Source: UBA4719 sp035654835 (GTDB lineage Bacteria > Actinomycetota > Actinomycetes > Actinomycetales > Dermatophilaceae). Taken from it: 14,215 bases of DNA. The notes below the pieces were generated by a model. That model had not been told where the DNA came from, searched no databases, and saw only the letters and a list, made by a program, of their open reading frames with translations. Position 1 is the first letter of the stretch, and every line of letters begins with the position of its first letter. Location of the stretch: the NCBI GenBank assembly GCA_035654835.1, contig DASRVZ010000076.1:1-14215 (forward strand). The letters run 5' to 3'. Shown here in pieces: positions 5,576 through 13,590 of this stretch. The translations under genes and the position numbers were made by a program.

Positions 5576-6427
5576 TCAGGCGTCGCGTCTGGGCTGAGGT
5601 CCGACGACGACATTGGTGCCAGCGGCCTTGTCGTGGATGGCCTGCTTCTTGACGTCCCACAGCGGCCACAGGACGTCGACCGTCCTGAACAGCGAGCCAA
5701 AGAGGCCCAGGACCTGCACAAGACCGACGATGTCACCGCCCTGTTTGACCGCCGTCCTCTTCAGCACCGCGTCCAGCGTGGGCGGGCCCGGCTTGTCCCT
5801 CAATCGCACGCTGATTCCGGCGACCCGCTTACCCGGAGTGGCACCCGTTCTCGTCAGAAACGCGATCTCGTAGACCAGGCTGAGGATCAGCACGGTGACA
5901 CTGATCTGCAGGATTGGGCCCGAGAGGCTGTCGGGCAGCGGGGGCATCGTCGAGCTTCCTGCATCCACAGCGTTGACGACCTGCTGGAAGTAGTCCTGGA
6001 GGATGTTGACCGTCTGCCTCATCGGGGCAAATGTCAACGGCAGAGCCACGATCGAGACGACGATGTTGTCAATGATCTGGGCGAGGACACGCTTCCACCA
6101 ACCGGACAGCACGACGCCGTCGGGGGTCGTCGCCTGGTTCGACTGCCAGCCAAGCGGCTGCCCGTATGCCGGCATCGGTCCAGCCTGCGGCCACCGCCGA
6201 GCCGGCCCGTGCTCGCCGGGCACAGTCGGAGCGCCCTGGGCCCCTTGCGAGCCGGGGCCTTGTGGACGCTCCGCGGCCGGTGCGACGCCATACGGCATAC
6301 CGATGGTGGAGTCCTGCGCCGTCGGCGAGACCTTCGGCGTGACGTGGCTGGACCAGCTCACGCCATCCCAGTAGCGAAGCTGGCTGGGGTCCTGCGGGTC
6401 GTCGTACCACCCGGATGGCTGCGTCAT
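5576..6427 (-). CDS. RDD family membrane protein with N-terminal DUF2510
   Basis: A 283-residue protein. Residues 4-30 form a DUF2510 module (GWYDDPQDPSQLRYWDGVSW), an actinobacterial domain found at the cytosolic end of membrane proteins. Residues 35-100 are Pro/Gly/Ala-rich and probably disordered. Residues 108-273 are an RDD domain: GWWKRVLAQIIDN with Arg113 and Asp120, hydrophobic helices at about 119-135 and 170-192, TGATPGKRVAGI (194-205), and the closing LWDVKKQAIHDKAAGTNVV. RDD proteins are small polytopic membrane proteins, mostly uncharacterised; some act in ion exchange or envelope stress. Its TGA abuts the TGA of the regulator gene on the other strand, within CCTGATCAGG (5571-5580). 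The gene appears monocistronic and unrelated to the sulfur island. Confidence 0.85.
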   Translation of the reverse strand: MTQPSGWYDDPQDPSQLRYWDGVSWSSHVTPKVSPTAQDSTIGMPYGVAPAAERPQGPGSQGAQGAPTVPGEHGPARRWPQAGPMPAYGQPLGWQSNQATTPDGVVLSGWWKRVLAQIIDNIVVSIVALPLTFAPMRQTVNILQDYFQQVVNAVDAGSSTMPPLPDSLSGPILQISVTVLILSLVYEIAFLTRTGATPGKRVAGISVRLRDKPGPPTLDAVLKRTAVKQGGDIVGLVQVLGLFGSLFRTVDVLWPLWDVKKQAIHDKAAGTNVVVGPQPRRDA

Positions 6428-6491
6428 GGGCCTAGCCTGTCACGAGCAGAACCTAAGTTTTCCGCTCGGGCCAAGATCTGCACACGCTGCA

Positions 6492-6528
6492 CAGACTGGG
6501 CTCGTCTGATGCGGTATTTCTATACAAT
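6492..6528 (+). promoter_or_regulatory. Leaderless promoter of the Lrp/AsnC gene with candidate operator
   Basis: TACAAT (6523-6528), within TATACAAT, lies six bases before the ATG at 6535. Transcription would then begin at or next to the A of the start codon, and no ribosome binding site is present, so the mRNA is probably leaderless. An inverted repeat CAGAC (6492-6496) / GTCTG (6504-6508), 17 bases overall, covers the expected -35 region. That size and position fit autoregulation by an Lrp/AsnC dimer. No recognisable -35 hexamer is seen. Confidence 0.45.
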
Positions 6529-6534
6529 CTGTCC

Positions 6535-7011
6535 ATGCACCTGGACGACCTGGACACTCGCATCATCAGCGCCTTCATGGAGGACCCGCAGATCGGGGTC
6601 CTGGCCGCCTCACGAAAGCTGGGGGTGGCCCGCGGCACCGTTCAGGCCCGGCTCGACCGTCTGCAAAAGCGAGGGGTGCTCACCACCTTTGCACCACAGG
6701 TGAGCCCGGGCGCCATGGGCTACCCGGTGACCGCGTTCTGCACCCTCGAGATCCGCCAGACCCGAGGCCACGACCCCGTCGTCACCCATCTGTCCGGCAT
6801 ACCCGAGGTCCTCGAGGCGCACACGATCACCGGTTCTGGGGACCTTCTGATCCGGGTGGTCGCCAGGGACAACACAGACCTTCAACGCGTGATCGACATG
6901 GTCGTCGACGACGGGCATGTGATCAGGGCATCAACGGTCATCGCGCTCGCGACGCGGATCAGCTATCGGACCCTGCCTCTGGTCCAGAGCGCCGGCTCAT
7001 CGCAGGGCTGA
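6535..7011 (+). CDS. Lrp/AsnC family transcriptional regulator
   Basis: A 158-residue feast/famine regulator. The N-terminal helix-turn-helix (about residues 3-50) opens with LDDLDTRIISAFMEDP and includes ASRKLGVARGTVQARLDRL. The C-terminal sensor (RAM) domain, about 65-145, is an alpha-beta fold with TGSGDLLIRVVARDNTDL at 99-116, the Gly-Asp loop used for amino-acid binding and octamer contacts. Members sense amino acids or related acids; the ligand cannot be told from sequence. The gene is divergent from the RDD gene (107-base spacer) and convergent with the NlpC/P60 gene, with 17 bases between stops. It is therefore likely monocistronic and autoregulated. The start is set by the -10 six bases upstream. 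Confidence 0.9.
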   Translation: MHLDDLDTRIISAFMEDPQIGVLAASRKLGVARGTVQARLDRLQKRGVLTTFAPQVSPGAMGYPVTAFCTLEIRQTRGHDPVVTHLSGIPEVLEAHTITGSGDLLIRVVARDNTDLQRVIDMVVDDGHVIRASTVIALATRISYRTLPLVQSAGSSQG

Positions 7012-7028
7012 GATGCGCCTGCTGATCT

Positions 7029-8129
7029 TCATCCGACATACCGCCTGGCGCCGGAGACCTCGCGAGCGTACGACGGGGTTGACATTGCGATCGTCTGGAC
7101 GCTGCTACCGGTGTACGGCGACTGCACCATGCGGCCACTTCCGGCGTAGATCGACACGTGATGCACGTAGCCACGGGTGGCGTAGAAGAGCAGGTCACCG
7201 GGCCGGAGGGCACTGGTCGCGGTCTTCGTTCCCTTCACAGCCTGGGCGTCCGCATCTCGGGGGACGATTACGCCATGGGCGCGAAGGACCAGGGATGTCA
7301 GGCCCGAGCAGTCGAAGCCAAAGCCGGAGCGTCCCGCCCACAGATACGGCAAGCCGTTGAACATCTGCGCTGCCCGCACGACGTCGCTGCCGGTCCTCGG
7401 AAGCGCTGCAGCACCTGGCGCCCGGACAGCCACGGCGCTGGCGGCAAGCCTCAACACCCGACCGGTCGGCGTGGCCACCCGGACCCACGTGCCGCTGACG
7501 CCGATCCGCGGGAGTCGTGTCCCGAAGCTGATCTCGGTCACCGGAGTGGCCGAGACGTTATCGGTCCGAAGGTAGGCCGTGCGGACCACCACCGTCACCA
7601 CCGACGTCGACACGACCGGGCGCACTGCCGTCAGCTGCACGGCCGGCACCCATCCCGGGTACCCGCGCGCATCCAGAGGTGTTGGCTGCTCTGGAATGAC
7701 GACCTTGAACCATGACCCGCTGCGAGCGACCACGATGACCCGGTCACCCAGCAGCGCCTGAGTGTCGGCGCGGCCGTTCAATCCACGCCGATCGGTCAGC
7801 GTCATGCGGGTCAGCCACTTCCGTATGCCGGCCGGGTTGGTGAGCGCTGGGCTGTCGACGGCGCGTGCTGAGCCGGGCGTGCGCCAGAGGGTCGCCACCG
7901 AGACCGCCACCCATGCTTCTCGGCCGATGGTCAGGGGCGGGGCGACGGCGAGCGCCTCGAACGCCACGGAGTGGGGGCCGGTGGCAGGTGAGGTGGTCAC
8001 GTTCGCGGGTAAGGGCCCGGACCAGGGCTTCACCTGTCCGGTCGACGGTGACTCGGCAGAGAGGCCGCCGGCGCAGGACGTGAGCAGAGCGATGCATGCC
8101 ATCATCACCGCCGCACCCGGTCGCCTCAC
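7029..8129 (-). CDS. Secreted SH3-NlpC/P60 peptidoglycan endopeptidase, probable lipoprotein
   Basis: Starting at GTG 8129 the protein has 366 residues and opens with a short lipoprotein signal: RRPGAAVMMACIALLTSC, where LTSC is the lipobox and Cys19 the lipidated residue. Two SH3-like segments follow, about residues 70-165 (ending in YPGWVPAVQL) and 175-230. The C-terminal NlpC/P60 domain spans about 245-360: PYLWAGRSGFGFDCSGL with catalytic Cys274, YVHHVSIYAG with His324, and Gln336 (RMVQSP) at the third position. The layout matches YkfC-like gamma-D-glutamyl-L-diamino-acid endopeptidases, which cut the peptide stems of cell-wall fragments outside the membrane. The reading frame extends upstream to 8267, but those codons encode an Arg/Pro-rich stretch that would bury the signal. 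No ribosome binding site is clear, so the start is the least certain point. Confidence 0.8.
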   Translation of the reverse strand: MRRPGAAVMMACIALLTSCAGGLSAESPSTGQVKPWSGPLPANVTTSPATGPHSVAFEALAVAPPLTIGREAWVAVSVATLWRTPGSARAVDSPALTNPAGIRKWLTRMTLTDRRGLNGRADTQALLGDRVIVVARSGSWFKVVIPEQPTPLDARGYPGWVPAVQLTAVRPVVSTSVVTVVVRTAYLRTDNVSATPVTEISFGTRLPRIGVSGTWVRVATPTGRVLRLAASAVAVRAPGAAALPRTGSDVVRAAQMFNGLPYLWAGRSGFGFDCSGLTSLVLRAHGVIVPRDADAQAVKGTKTATSALRPGDLLFYATRGYVHHVSIYAGSGRMVQSPYTGSSVQTIAMSTPSYAREVSGARRYVG

Positions 8130-8245
8130 GTCGCGAGCATCGCGCCAAGTGATCCTTCGGTCAAGGACCACGGGCCAGCCCCCGCTGGCTGAGCGGAAGC
8201 TGCCGGACCTAGGCTGGTCGACCGGTGGGCGTTGCGGACGGAAGA

Positions 8246-8274
8246 CCGTTTGTGCCTTTGGATGCAAACGGGAG
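8246..8274 (+). promoter_or_regulatory. Inverted repeat overlapping the ribosome binding site of the CoA-transferase gene
   Basis: Perfect arms CCGTTTG (8246-8252) and CAAACGG (8265-8271) are separated by 12 bases. The right arm covers the first bases of the ribosome binding site GGGAG (8270-8274), which sits seven bases before ATG 8282. This could be a DNA operator (the TTTG/CAAA core recalls acetate-responsive regulator sites in actinobacteria, a loose similarity) or an RNA hairpin limiting translation. Confidence 0.35.
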
Positions 8275-8281
8275 TGCAGAG

Positions 8282-9801
8282 ATGACAGACCCGTCGCGTA
8301 TGCGGTGCCAGGCTCTCGCCGACAAGGTGATGTCGGCTGAGGCGGCGGCCGCGTTCATCAAACCGGGCGACAACGTGGGGATGAGCGGGTTCACCGGCGC
8401 TGGTTATCCGAAGGCCGTGCCAGGCGCGCTGGTCGATCGGGTCAAGGCCGCGACCGCTCGCGGTGAACGATTCAGCATGGGCGTCTGGACCGGCGCCTCA
8501 ACCGCGCCAGAGCTCGACGGTGCCCTGGCCAAGGTCGACGGTATCGACCTGCGCATGCCATACCAGTCCGACCCGGTCACCCGCGCCAAGATCAATGCCG
8601 GGCAGATGGACTACCTGGACGTTCACCTGTCCCACGTCGCGCAGATGGTATGGGAGGGCTTCTTCGGCCACCTCGACGTCGCGGTCGTGGAGGTCGCCGG
8701 CATCACCGAGGACGGCTCGCTGATCCCGTCCTCCTCGGTGGGCAACAACAAGACCTGGCTCGACCAGGCCGACCGGGTGATCCTCGAGGTGAACTCCTGG
8801 CAACCGGCCGAGCTCGAGGGCATGCACGACATCTACTACGGCACTGCACTGCCCCCGCACCGCAAACCGCTCCAGGTCGTCGAGCCCTCCGACCGGATCG
8901 GCATCCCCTATCTGCAGTGCCCCCGGAGAAGATCGTCGCGATCGTCCCCACGCACGCACCCGATCGCAACTCTGCCTTCAAGCCCATGGACAGCGACTCG
9001 CAGCTCATCGCCGACAACGTCCTGGAGTTCCTGACCCATGAGGTTAAGGCTGGACGACTGCCGGCCACGCTGCTGCCGCTTCAGTCCGGAGTCGGCAACG
9101 TCGCCAACGCGGTGCTCAACGGACTCGAGGCGGGACCCTTCCGGGACCTGACCGCCTATACCGAGGTGATCCAGGACGGGATGCTGCAGCTGCTGCGCTC
9201 GGGCACCCTCTCCATGGTCTCGGCTACAGCCTTCTCGCTCAGCGACGAAGGCCTGGTCGATCTGCGGGCCAACATCGCGGACTTCCGCGACCGAATCATC
9301 CTGCGACCGCAGAAGATCAGCAATCACCCAGAGGTGATCCGACGGCTCGGCTGCCTGGCGATGAACGGCATGATCGAGGCCGACATCTACGGCAACGTCA
9401 ACTCCACCCACGTCATGGGGTCGAGCATCCAGAACGGCATCGGCGGCTCCGGCGACTTCGCCCGCAACGCCTGGGTGTCGATGTTCCTGACACCATCGAC
9501 CGCCAAGAACGGGGCGATCTCGTGCATCGTGCCGATGGCCAGCCACGTCGACCACACCGAGCATGACGTGCACGTCCTCGTCACCGAGCAGGGCATTGCC
9601 GACCTGCGCGGCCTTCCGCCACGCCACCGCGCCCAGCAGATCATCGACAACTGCGCCCACCCCGACTACCGGCCGGCGTTGCAGGACTATCTCGACCGGT
9701 CCACTGCCAGCAATGCCGGCAAGCACACCCCGCACCTGCTCGACGAGGCTCTGTCATGGCATGCGCGGTATCTGAAGACCGGCACGATGGCACCGTCCTG
9801 A
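8282..9801 (+). CDS. Succinyl-CoA:acetate CoA-transferase / acetyl-CoA hydrolase family, frameshifted
   Basis: A class I CoA-transferase that moves CoA between acetyl-, succinyl- or propionyl-CoA and free acids in acetate metabolism. The N-terminal half (SAEAAAAFIKPGDNVGMSGF, then LIPSSSVGNNKTWLDQAD) is read from ATG 8282, which has GGGAG at 8270-8274. It runs out of frame at about 8920; the rest continues one base back, from PPEKIVAIVPTH to the TGA at 9799-9801. Joining the frames gives 506 residues, the family's normal length. Glu295 in AYTEVIQDGML aligns with the catalytic Glu294 of Acetobacter AarC, and GNVNSTHVMG and GIGGSGDFARNA are intact. The break lies in a run of five C (8920-8924), where six would restore tgc-ccc-ccg-gag. 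Apart from that base no decay is visible, so the gene is either a very recent pseudogene or carries a base-calling error. Confidence 0.85.
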
Positions 9802-9811
9802 GCGGTCAACC

Positions 9812-9827
9812 GACGGCCTGAGCCGTC
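9812..9827. terminator. Small hairpin between convergent genes
   Basis: GACGGC (9812-9817) and GCCGTC (9822-9827) form a perfect six-base stem with a CTGA loop, in the 32 bases between the stops of the CoA-transferase and wax ester synthase genes. There is no T tract, so it is only a weak terminator candidate, though the position suits both genes. Confidence 0.4.
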
Positions 9828-9833
9828 ACCCGA

Positions 9834-11227
9834 TCACGCTCTGGCTGCGATCCGTAGCAGCTCGTCCATGTCCTCGTCGAAGGCGTGAACCAGCTTCTCG
9901 GGGTCCGGCAGCGTGTCCGCGTCGACCTTGAAGCCAACGCGCACCGTCCCGGCGAAGCTGAAGATGCAGACCCCCAGGGTCTGCCGGCCCGAACCGGGCA
10001 CCCAGCTGACGATCCCGGTGATGGGCACGCCGGCGACGTAACGCTGCTGCTGGGGACCCATGACGTTGGTCGTCACGCCGATGGCCTTGTTCGAGAAGAA
10101 GTTCACGACGGACTTCGAGAGGTGTGGCTCGAACCGGCCGATCAGGTTGCTCAGCCCGAAGGTGATGAATGCCTCTGGAGAGATCTTGATGGAGTCCATG
10201 CGTCTCTTGCTCTCGGCCACCCGCTGCAGCGGCGCCGTTACCCCCGTGGGCAGCTTCAGAAAGACCAGGGCGAACTTGTTGCCGAGCTCGCGTGGCAGCG
10301 GCTGGTCCAGGGGTCGCACGTTGACCGGAATCATCGTGGTGAGGTCGACCGGGTCGGCATCCAGGTCACGCAGGTAGGTGTTGACCGCACCGGAGACCGC
10401 CGCAACCAGCACATCATTGACGGTGGCCCCGGTGAGCCGGCTCACCCGCTTGACATCGGCGATCGTTCGCGGGCCGGACCAGACCGCACGCTTGTCAATC
10501 CCTGGCTCGCCGGACAAGGGCGTCTGCGGGTTGTTGCTCAGTAGGAGCTTGTCGACGACCTGTCCGGTTCTCCAGCCAAGTTCCAGCACGTCCTTGGCCA
10601 CGGACGGGTTGGCCAGCTCGGGCAGCAGGGAGACGGCGTGCAGCCCGCCGCGCAGCGTCTGTGCGCCCGCGTCCCGCAGCGTCCGGGCCGCGCCCAGGAA
10701 GCCGCCCGCGCGTGGGGACGACGACTCCTGCGCCTCGAGCTCCTCGAAGTCAGCGGTGGGTGAGGCGTTGGTCAGCGAGAGCAGCACCTGCGAAAGGGCA
10801 AGGCCGTCGGCGAGCGAGTGATGGACCCGCGACACCAGCGCGCAGCCGCTGCCGTAGCCCTCGACCAGGGTCACTTCCCACAGGGGGTAGGTGCGGTCGA
10901 ACGGCACGCTCATCCGACTCTCGACGTAGCGCTGCAGGGCCTCCTCGTCGCCAGGAACCGGCAGTGTGACCCGTCTGAGGTGCCGGCTGAGGTCGAAGTC
11001 AGGGTCGTCCTCCCATCGCGGCAGCTCGAACGGGTTGGACGGCGGCACCGGCCGCTGCGAGAACACTGGGTAGCGGTCGAGCAGGCGACGCCGGAGCAGG
11101 GGCCGAGCAGCTCCCAGTCGATCGTCTCCTCGAACCACATGACCGAGTCGATGACCATCAGGTTGTTGGGCCGGTCCATGTTCAGCCACATGGTGTCCAC
11201 CGGTCCGATAGTTCGTTGCCCGTGCAT
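9834..11227 (-). CDS. Wax ester synthase/diacylglycerol acyltransferase (WS/DGAT), frameshifted near the N-terminus
   Basis: A bifunctional O-acyltransferase that makes triacylglycerol or wax esters from acyl-CoA at the membrane or lipid-body surface. The true N-terminus is IGPVDTMWLNMDRPNNLMVI, read from ATG 11227. The frame is lost at a run of four C on the coding strand (G at 11099-11102) and resumes one base over as LLRRRLLDRYPVFSQR. One extra C restores a 464-residue protein of normal family length. The active-site motif HHSLADG falls at residues 136-142, NDVLVAAVSGA is the conserved Asn-Asp segment, and the C-terminal DUF1298 domain includes NVMGPQQQRYVAGVPI and the closing DPEKLVHAFDEDMDELL. 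Without the correction, an alternative start at 11234 in the second frame would give a false N-terminus. The ribosome binding site is weak. Confidence 0.85.
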
Positions 11228-11236
11228 CCCACACCC

Positions 11237-11277
11237 CAGCTAGACGGTTGACGGATGGATTGTCACACCTGGGTGAC
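11237..11277 (-). promoter_or_regulatory. Candidate promoter/operator of the WS/DGAT gene
   Basis: On the - strand, GTGACA (11266-11261) matches five of six -35 bases and stands 18 bases from TAGCTG (11242-11237), a poor -10, nine bases before ATG 11227. An inverted repeat GTCAC (11262-11266) / GTGAC (11273-11277) overlaps the -35, and GTCAC recurs at 11298-11302 (in GGTCACC, 11296-11302) and 11328-11332. The symmetric site suggests a repressor; none can be named. The same repeat could also act as a hairpin behind the helicase gene. Confidence 0.3.
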
Positions 11278-11336
11278 GGGAGGCGTAGGGCCAGAGGTCA
11301 CCTGTTGCTTGCCCGAGGGCGCATGGAGTCACGGGC

Positions 11337-13088
11337 TCAGCGGCGGCCGACGAACCAGCGCCGGATCATCTCGATCCGTTGACCGACGTGCTCGGCACTG
11401 GCCTGCTCGAGGGCTGGCCCGCCACAGCTCTTACGCAGGTCAGCGTGCACCACGGCGTGCGGCGCGCCGGTCTTACGGGCATAGGCGGACACGAGCGAGT
11501 TCAGCTCCTTGCGCCTCAACGCCATCGCGCGATGGGTGGCGAGCTCGGGGTCAGCCTTCTTGCGGCCGGAGCCCTTCTGCGCCGACTGCCGGGCGCGCAA
11601 CAGGGTGGCCACCTGGTCGAGCTCGAGCAGACCTGGCAGCCCGAGAAACTCCTGTTCGTCAGCACTGCCCACCTCGGCGTTGAGACCAAACTGCTGGGCG
11701 TCGAAGAGCACGTGGTCGAACTCGGCATCAGACTCGAGCGCCTCGAACGACGCCTGTTCAAGATCCGCGGTCGAGCCGGTCCGGTTGGCCGCCGCCAGGA
11801 GGTCATCCTCGGCTGACCAGAAGGAGGCTTCGTCGCCTGGCTTGCGGACCCGATCCAGGGCGTGGTCGCGCTCGTCCTCCAGCCGAGCTGCGTGCTCGAG
11901 GATCTGCGGCACGCTCGGCAGGAAGATGGACGCCGTCTCTCCCCGCCGGCGCGCGCGAACGAAACGGCCGACAGCCTGGGCGAAATACAGCGGCGTCGCG
12001 GTCGACGTCGCATAGACACCGACGCACAGCCGCGGGACGTCCACCCCCTCGGACACCATGCGGACAGCGACCATCCATCGCTGGTTGCCCTGGGCGAACT
12101 CCTCGATCTTGCCGGACGACCCCGCATAGTCCGAGAGCACCACAACGGAGCGCTCGCCCGAGATGCCGTCAAGGATCCTGGAATAGGCCCGTGCCTGGGT
12201 CTGGTTGGACGCGATCACCAGCCCGCCGGCATCCGGCACGACGCGGCGTACCTCGGTCAACCTCTTGTCCGCTGCCGCGAGGACCGACGGGATCCACTCG
12301 CCCTTGACGTCCAGCGCGGTGCGCCACGCCTGGGCCGTCGCATCCTTCGTCATCGGCTCCCCGAGCCTGGCCGAGATCTCGTCACCAGCTTTGGTGCGCC
12401 AACGCATCGAGCCGCCATAGGCAAGGAACAGCACCGGGCGGACGACCCCGTCACGCAACGCCTCGGCATAGCCGTAGGTGAAGTCGGCCTCGCTGCGGCG
12501 GATCGAGTCCTTGCCCATCTCGTAGCGCACGAAGGGGATCGGGCTGGTGTCGGAGCGAAACGGCGTGCCGGTCAGACCGAGGCGACGAGTGGCCGGCTCG
12601 AAAGCCTCGCGAATCGCATCGCCCCACGACAGGTTGTCGCCGCCGTGGTGGATCTCGTCAAGGATGACCAGCGTGCGCGCGGCTTCGGTGCGTGCCCGGT
12701 GCAACGACGGCTTGCTGGCCACCTGCGCGTACGTCACCGCCACCCCGTCGTACTCCGCGCCGTGACGCCCGGCCGCGTTGGTGAACCGTGGGTCGATCCG
12801 GATTCCGACCCTCGACGCCGCATCGGCCCACTGCGTCTTCAGGTGCTCGGTTGGAGCCACGACGGTGACTCGGCTGATGACACCCCGGTTGAGCAGCTCG
12901 GTCGCCAGACGCAGGGCGTAGGTGGTTTTTCCAGCACCTGGCGTGGCCACAGCGAGGAAGTCACGGGGGGTCGAGCGAAGGTACTGATCCAGCGCGCCCG
13001 CCTGCCAGGCCCGCAGCTTGGATGCGGTCCCCCATGCGGCCCGCTCCGGGAATGCTGGTGAGAGTCTGGAGGCGGCCGCGGTGCTCAT
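11337..13088 (-). CDS. DEAD/DEAH-box superfamily 2 helicase
   Basis: A 583-residue DNA/RNA helicase of the type common in actinobacteria, related to the Ssl2/type III restriction helicase core. Visible motifs are: a Q-like element KLRAWQAGAL (24-33), Walker A TPGAGKTT (49-56), motif Ia VVAPTEHLKTQW, DEIHH (144-148), motif III LTGTPFR (172-178), motif V MVSEGVDVPRL (344-354) and the arginine-finger motif VI QAVGRFVRARR (371-381). Residues about 400-583 are a charged, family-specific C-terminal region with a basic segment near SGRKKADPELATHR. No nuclease or methylase motif is seen, and no restriction partner lies nearby, so a role in DNA repair or general nucleic-acid remodelling is more likely than defence. 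It starts at ATG 13088, with a TACTAT -10 (13104-13099) ten bases upstream and no ribosome binding site. Confidence 0.9.
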   Translation of the reverse strand: MSTAAASRLSPAFPERAAWGTASKLRAWQAGALDQYLRSTPRDFLAVATPGAGKTTYALRLATELLNRGVISRVTVVAPTEHLKTQWADAASRVGIRIDPRFTNAAGRHGAEYDGVAVTYAQVASKPSLHRARTEAARTLVILDEIHHGGDNLSWGDAIREAFEPATRRLGLTGTPFRSDTSPIPFVRYEMGKDSIRRSEADFTYGYAEALRDGVVRPVLFLAYGGSMRWRTKAGDEISARLGEPMTKDATAQAWRTALDVKGEWIPSVLAAADKRLTEVRRVVPDAGGLVIASNQTQARAYSRILDGISGERSVVVLSDYAGSSGKIEEFAQGNQRWMVAVRMVSEGVDVPRLCVGVYATSTATPLYFAQAVGRFVRARRRGETASIFLPSVPQILEHAARLEDERDHALDRVRKPGDEASFWSAEDDLLAAANRTGSTADLEQASFEALESDAEFDHVLFDAQQFGLNAEVGSADEQEFLGLPGLLELDQVATLLRARQSAQKGSGRKKADPELATHRAMALRRKELNSLVSAYARKTGAPHAVVHADLRKSCGGPALEQASAEHVGQRIEMIRRWFVGRR

Positions 13089-13148
13089 ATTGCCATTGAT
13101 AGTAACGAGATTCGGCCGCGGACATGCCGGGGCCCACTAGCGTCCAGC

Positions 13149-13189
13149 GGCGACGCGATGTGTTATCGGGTGTCGCCTCCAGCGCCGCT
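13149..13189 (-). terminator. Overlapping hairpins downstream of the DUF3039 gene
   Basis: GGCGAC (13149-13154) can pair with GTCGCC (13172-13177), while the overlapping AGCGGCG (13146-13152) can pair with CGCCGCT (13183-13189). The two stems are mutually exclusive. They lie just after the DUF3039 stop on the - strand and before the helicase promoter. No T tract follows, so a terminator role is tentative. Confidence 0.3.
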
Positions 13190-13194
13190 CCGGC

Positions 13195-13536
13195 TCAGCT
13201 CGTGCCGTCCTCCGAACCCGACATACCCGCGTAGATCTCCTTGCAGGTCGGACACACCGGGAACCTTTTGGGGTCACGTCCGGGGATCCAGACCTTGCCA
13301 CAGAGCGCGACCACCGGCTGGCCGGACAGCGCGCTCTCCATGATCTTGTTCTTGCGGACGTAGTGCGCGAAGCGCTCGTGGTCGCCCGGCTCCTGGAACT
13401 GCGTGTCGACCTGCTCGCGTTCGATCACCCCTGTGGTCGTCGACGGCGACCTCGAAGGCTCAGAGGGCTGTCGCTGAGGTGCGTGCGGGTCGTTGGGGTC
13501 GTCCAGCCCGTTCACGGCGGTCTGCAATGCGCTCAT
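13195..13536 (-). CDS. DUF3039 family protein, putative zinc-binding
   Basis: A 113-residue protein of an actinobacterial conserved family of unknown function. The first 40 residues are Pro/Ser/Thr-rich and likely disordered. The conserved core, about 50-103, reads DHERFAHYVRKNKIMESAL, then ALCGKVWIPGRDPKRFPVCP, then CKEIY. Cys79 and the pair Cys95-x2-Cys98, with His53 or His58, could form a zinc ribbon (inference). I chose ATG 13536 over a TTG at 13554 because TAGACT, a TANNNT-type -10 (13549-13544), ends seven bases before the ATG, which implies a leaderless transcript. It lies between the YqgE and helicase genes on the same strand, 106 bases before the latter. Confidence 0.85.
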   Translation of the reverse strand: MSALQTAVNGLDDPNDPHAPQRQPSEPSRSPSTTTGVIEREQVDTQFQEPGDHERFAHYVRKNKIMESALSGQPVVALCGKVWIPGRDPKRFPVCPTCKEIYAGMSGSEDGTS

Positions 13537-13590
13537 GTGCCCAAGTCTAACCAAGCCGGTACGCCGGGTGCCCGCGGATGCGGTGACGCC

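Noticed and set aside
5633..6703. 356-codon frame on the + strand across the RDD gene and the Lrp promoter
   Set aside because: It overlaps the RDD gene and runs through the divergent promoter into the Lrp gene in the wrong frame; no domain is recognisable.
8918..8926. Programmed -1 frameshift in the CoA-transferase at the C run
   Set aside because: There is no standard X-XXY-YYZ slippery heptamer, the family is not known for recoding, and a second similar C-run break nearby makes a sequence error the simpler account.
11862..13061. 399-codon frame on the + strand opposite the helicase
   Set aside because: Antisense shadow of a gene with complete helicase motifs; the composition is Arg/Gly/His-rich with no family pattern.
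11337..13088. Helicase as part of a restriction or phage-defence system
   Set aside because: No methylase, nuclease, phospholipase D or specificity subunit is next to it; the neighbours are YqgE and DUF3039 housekeeping-like genes.
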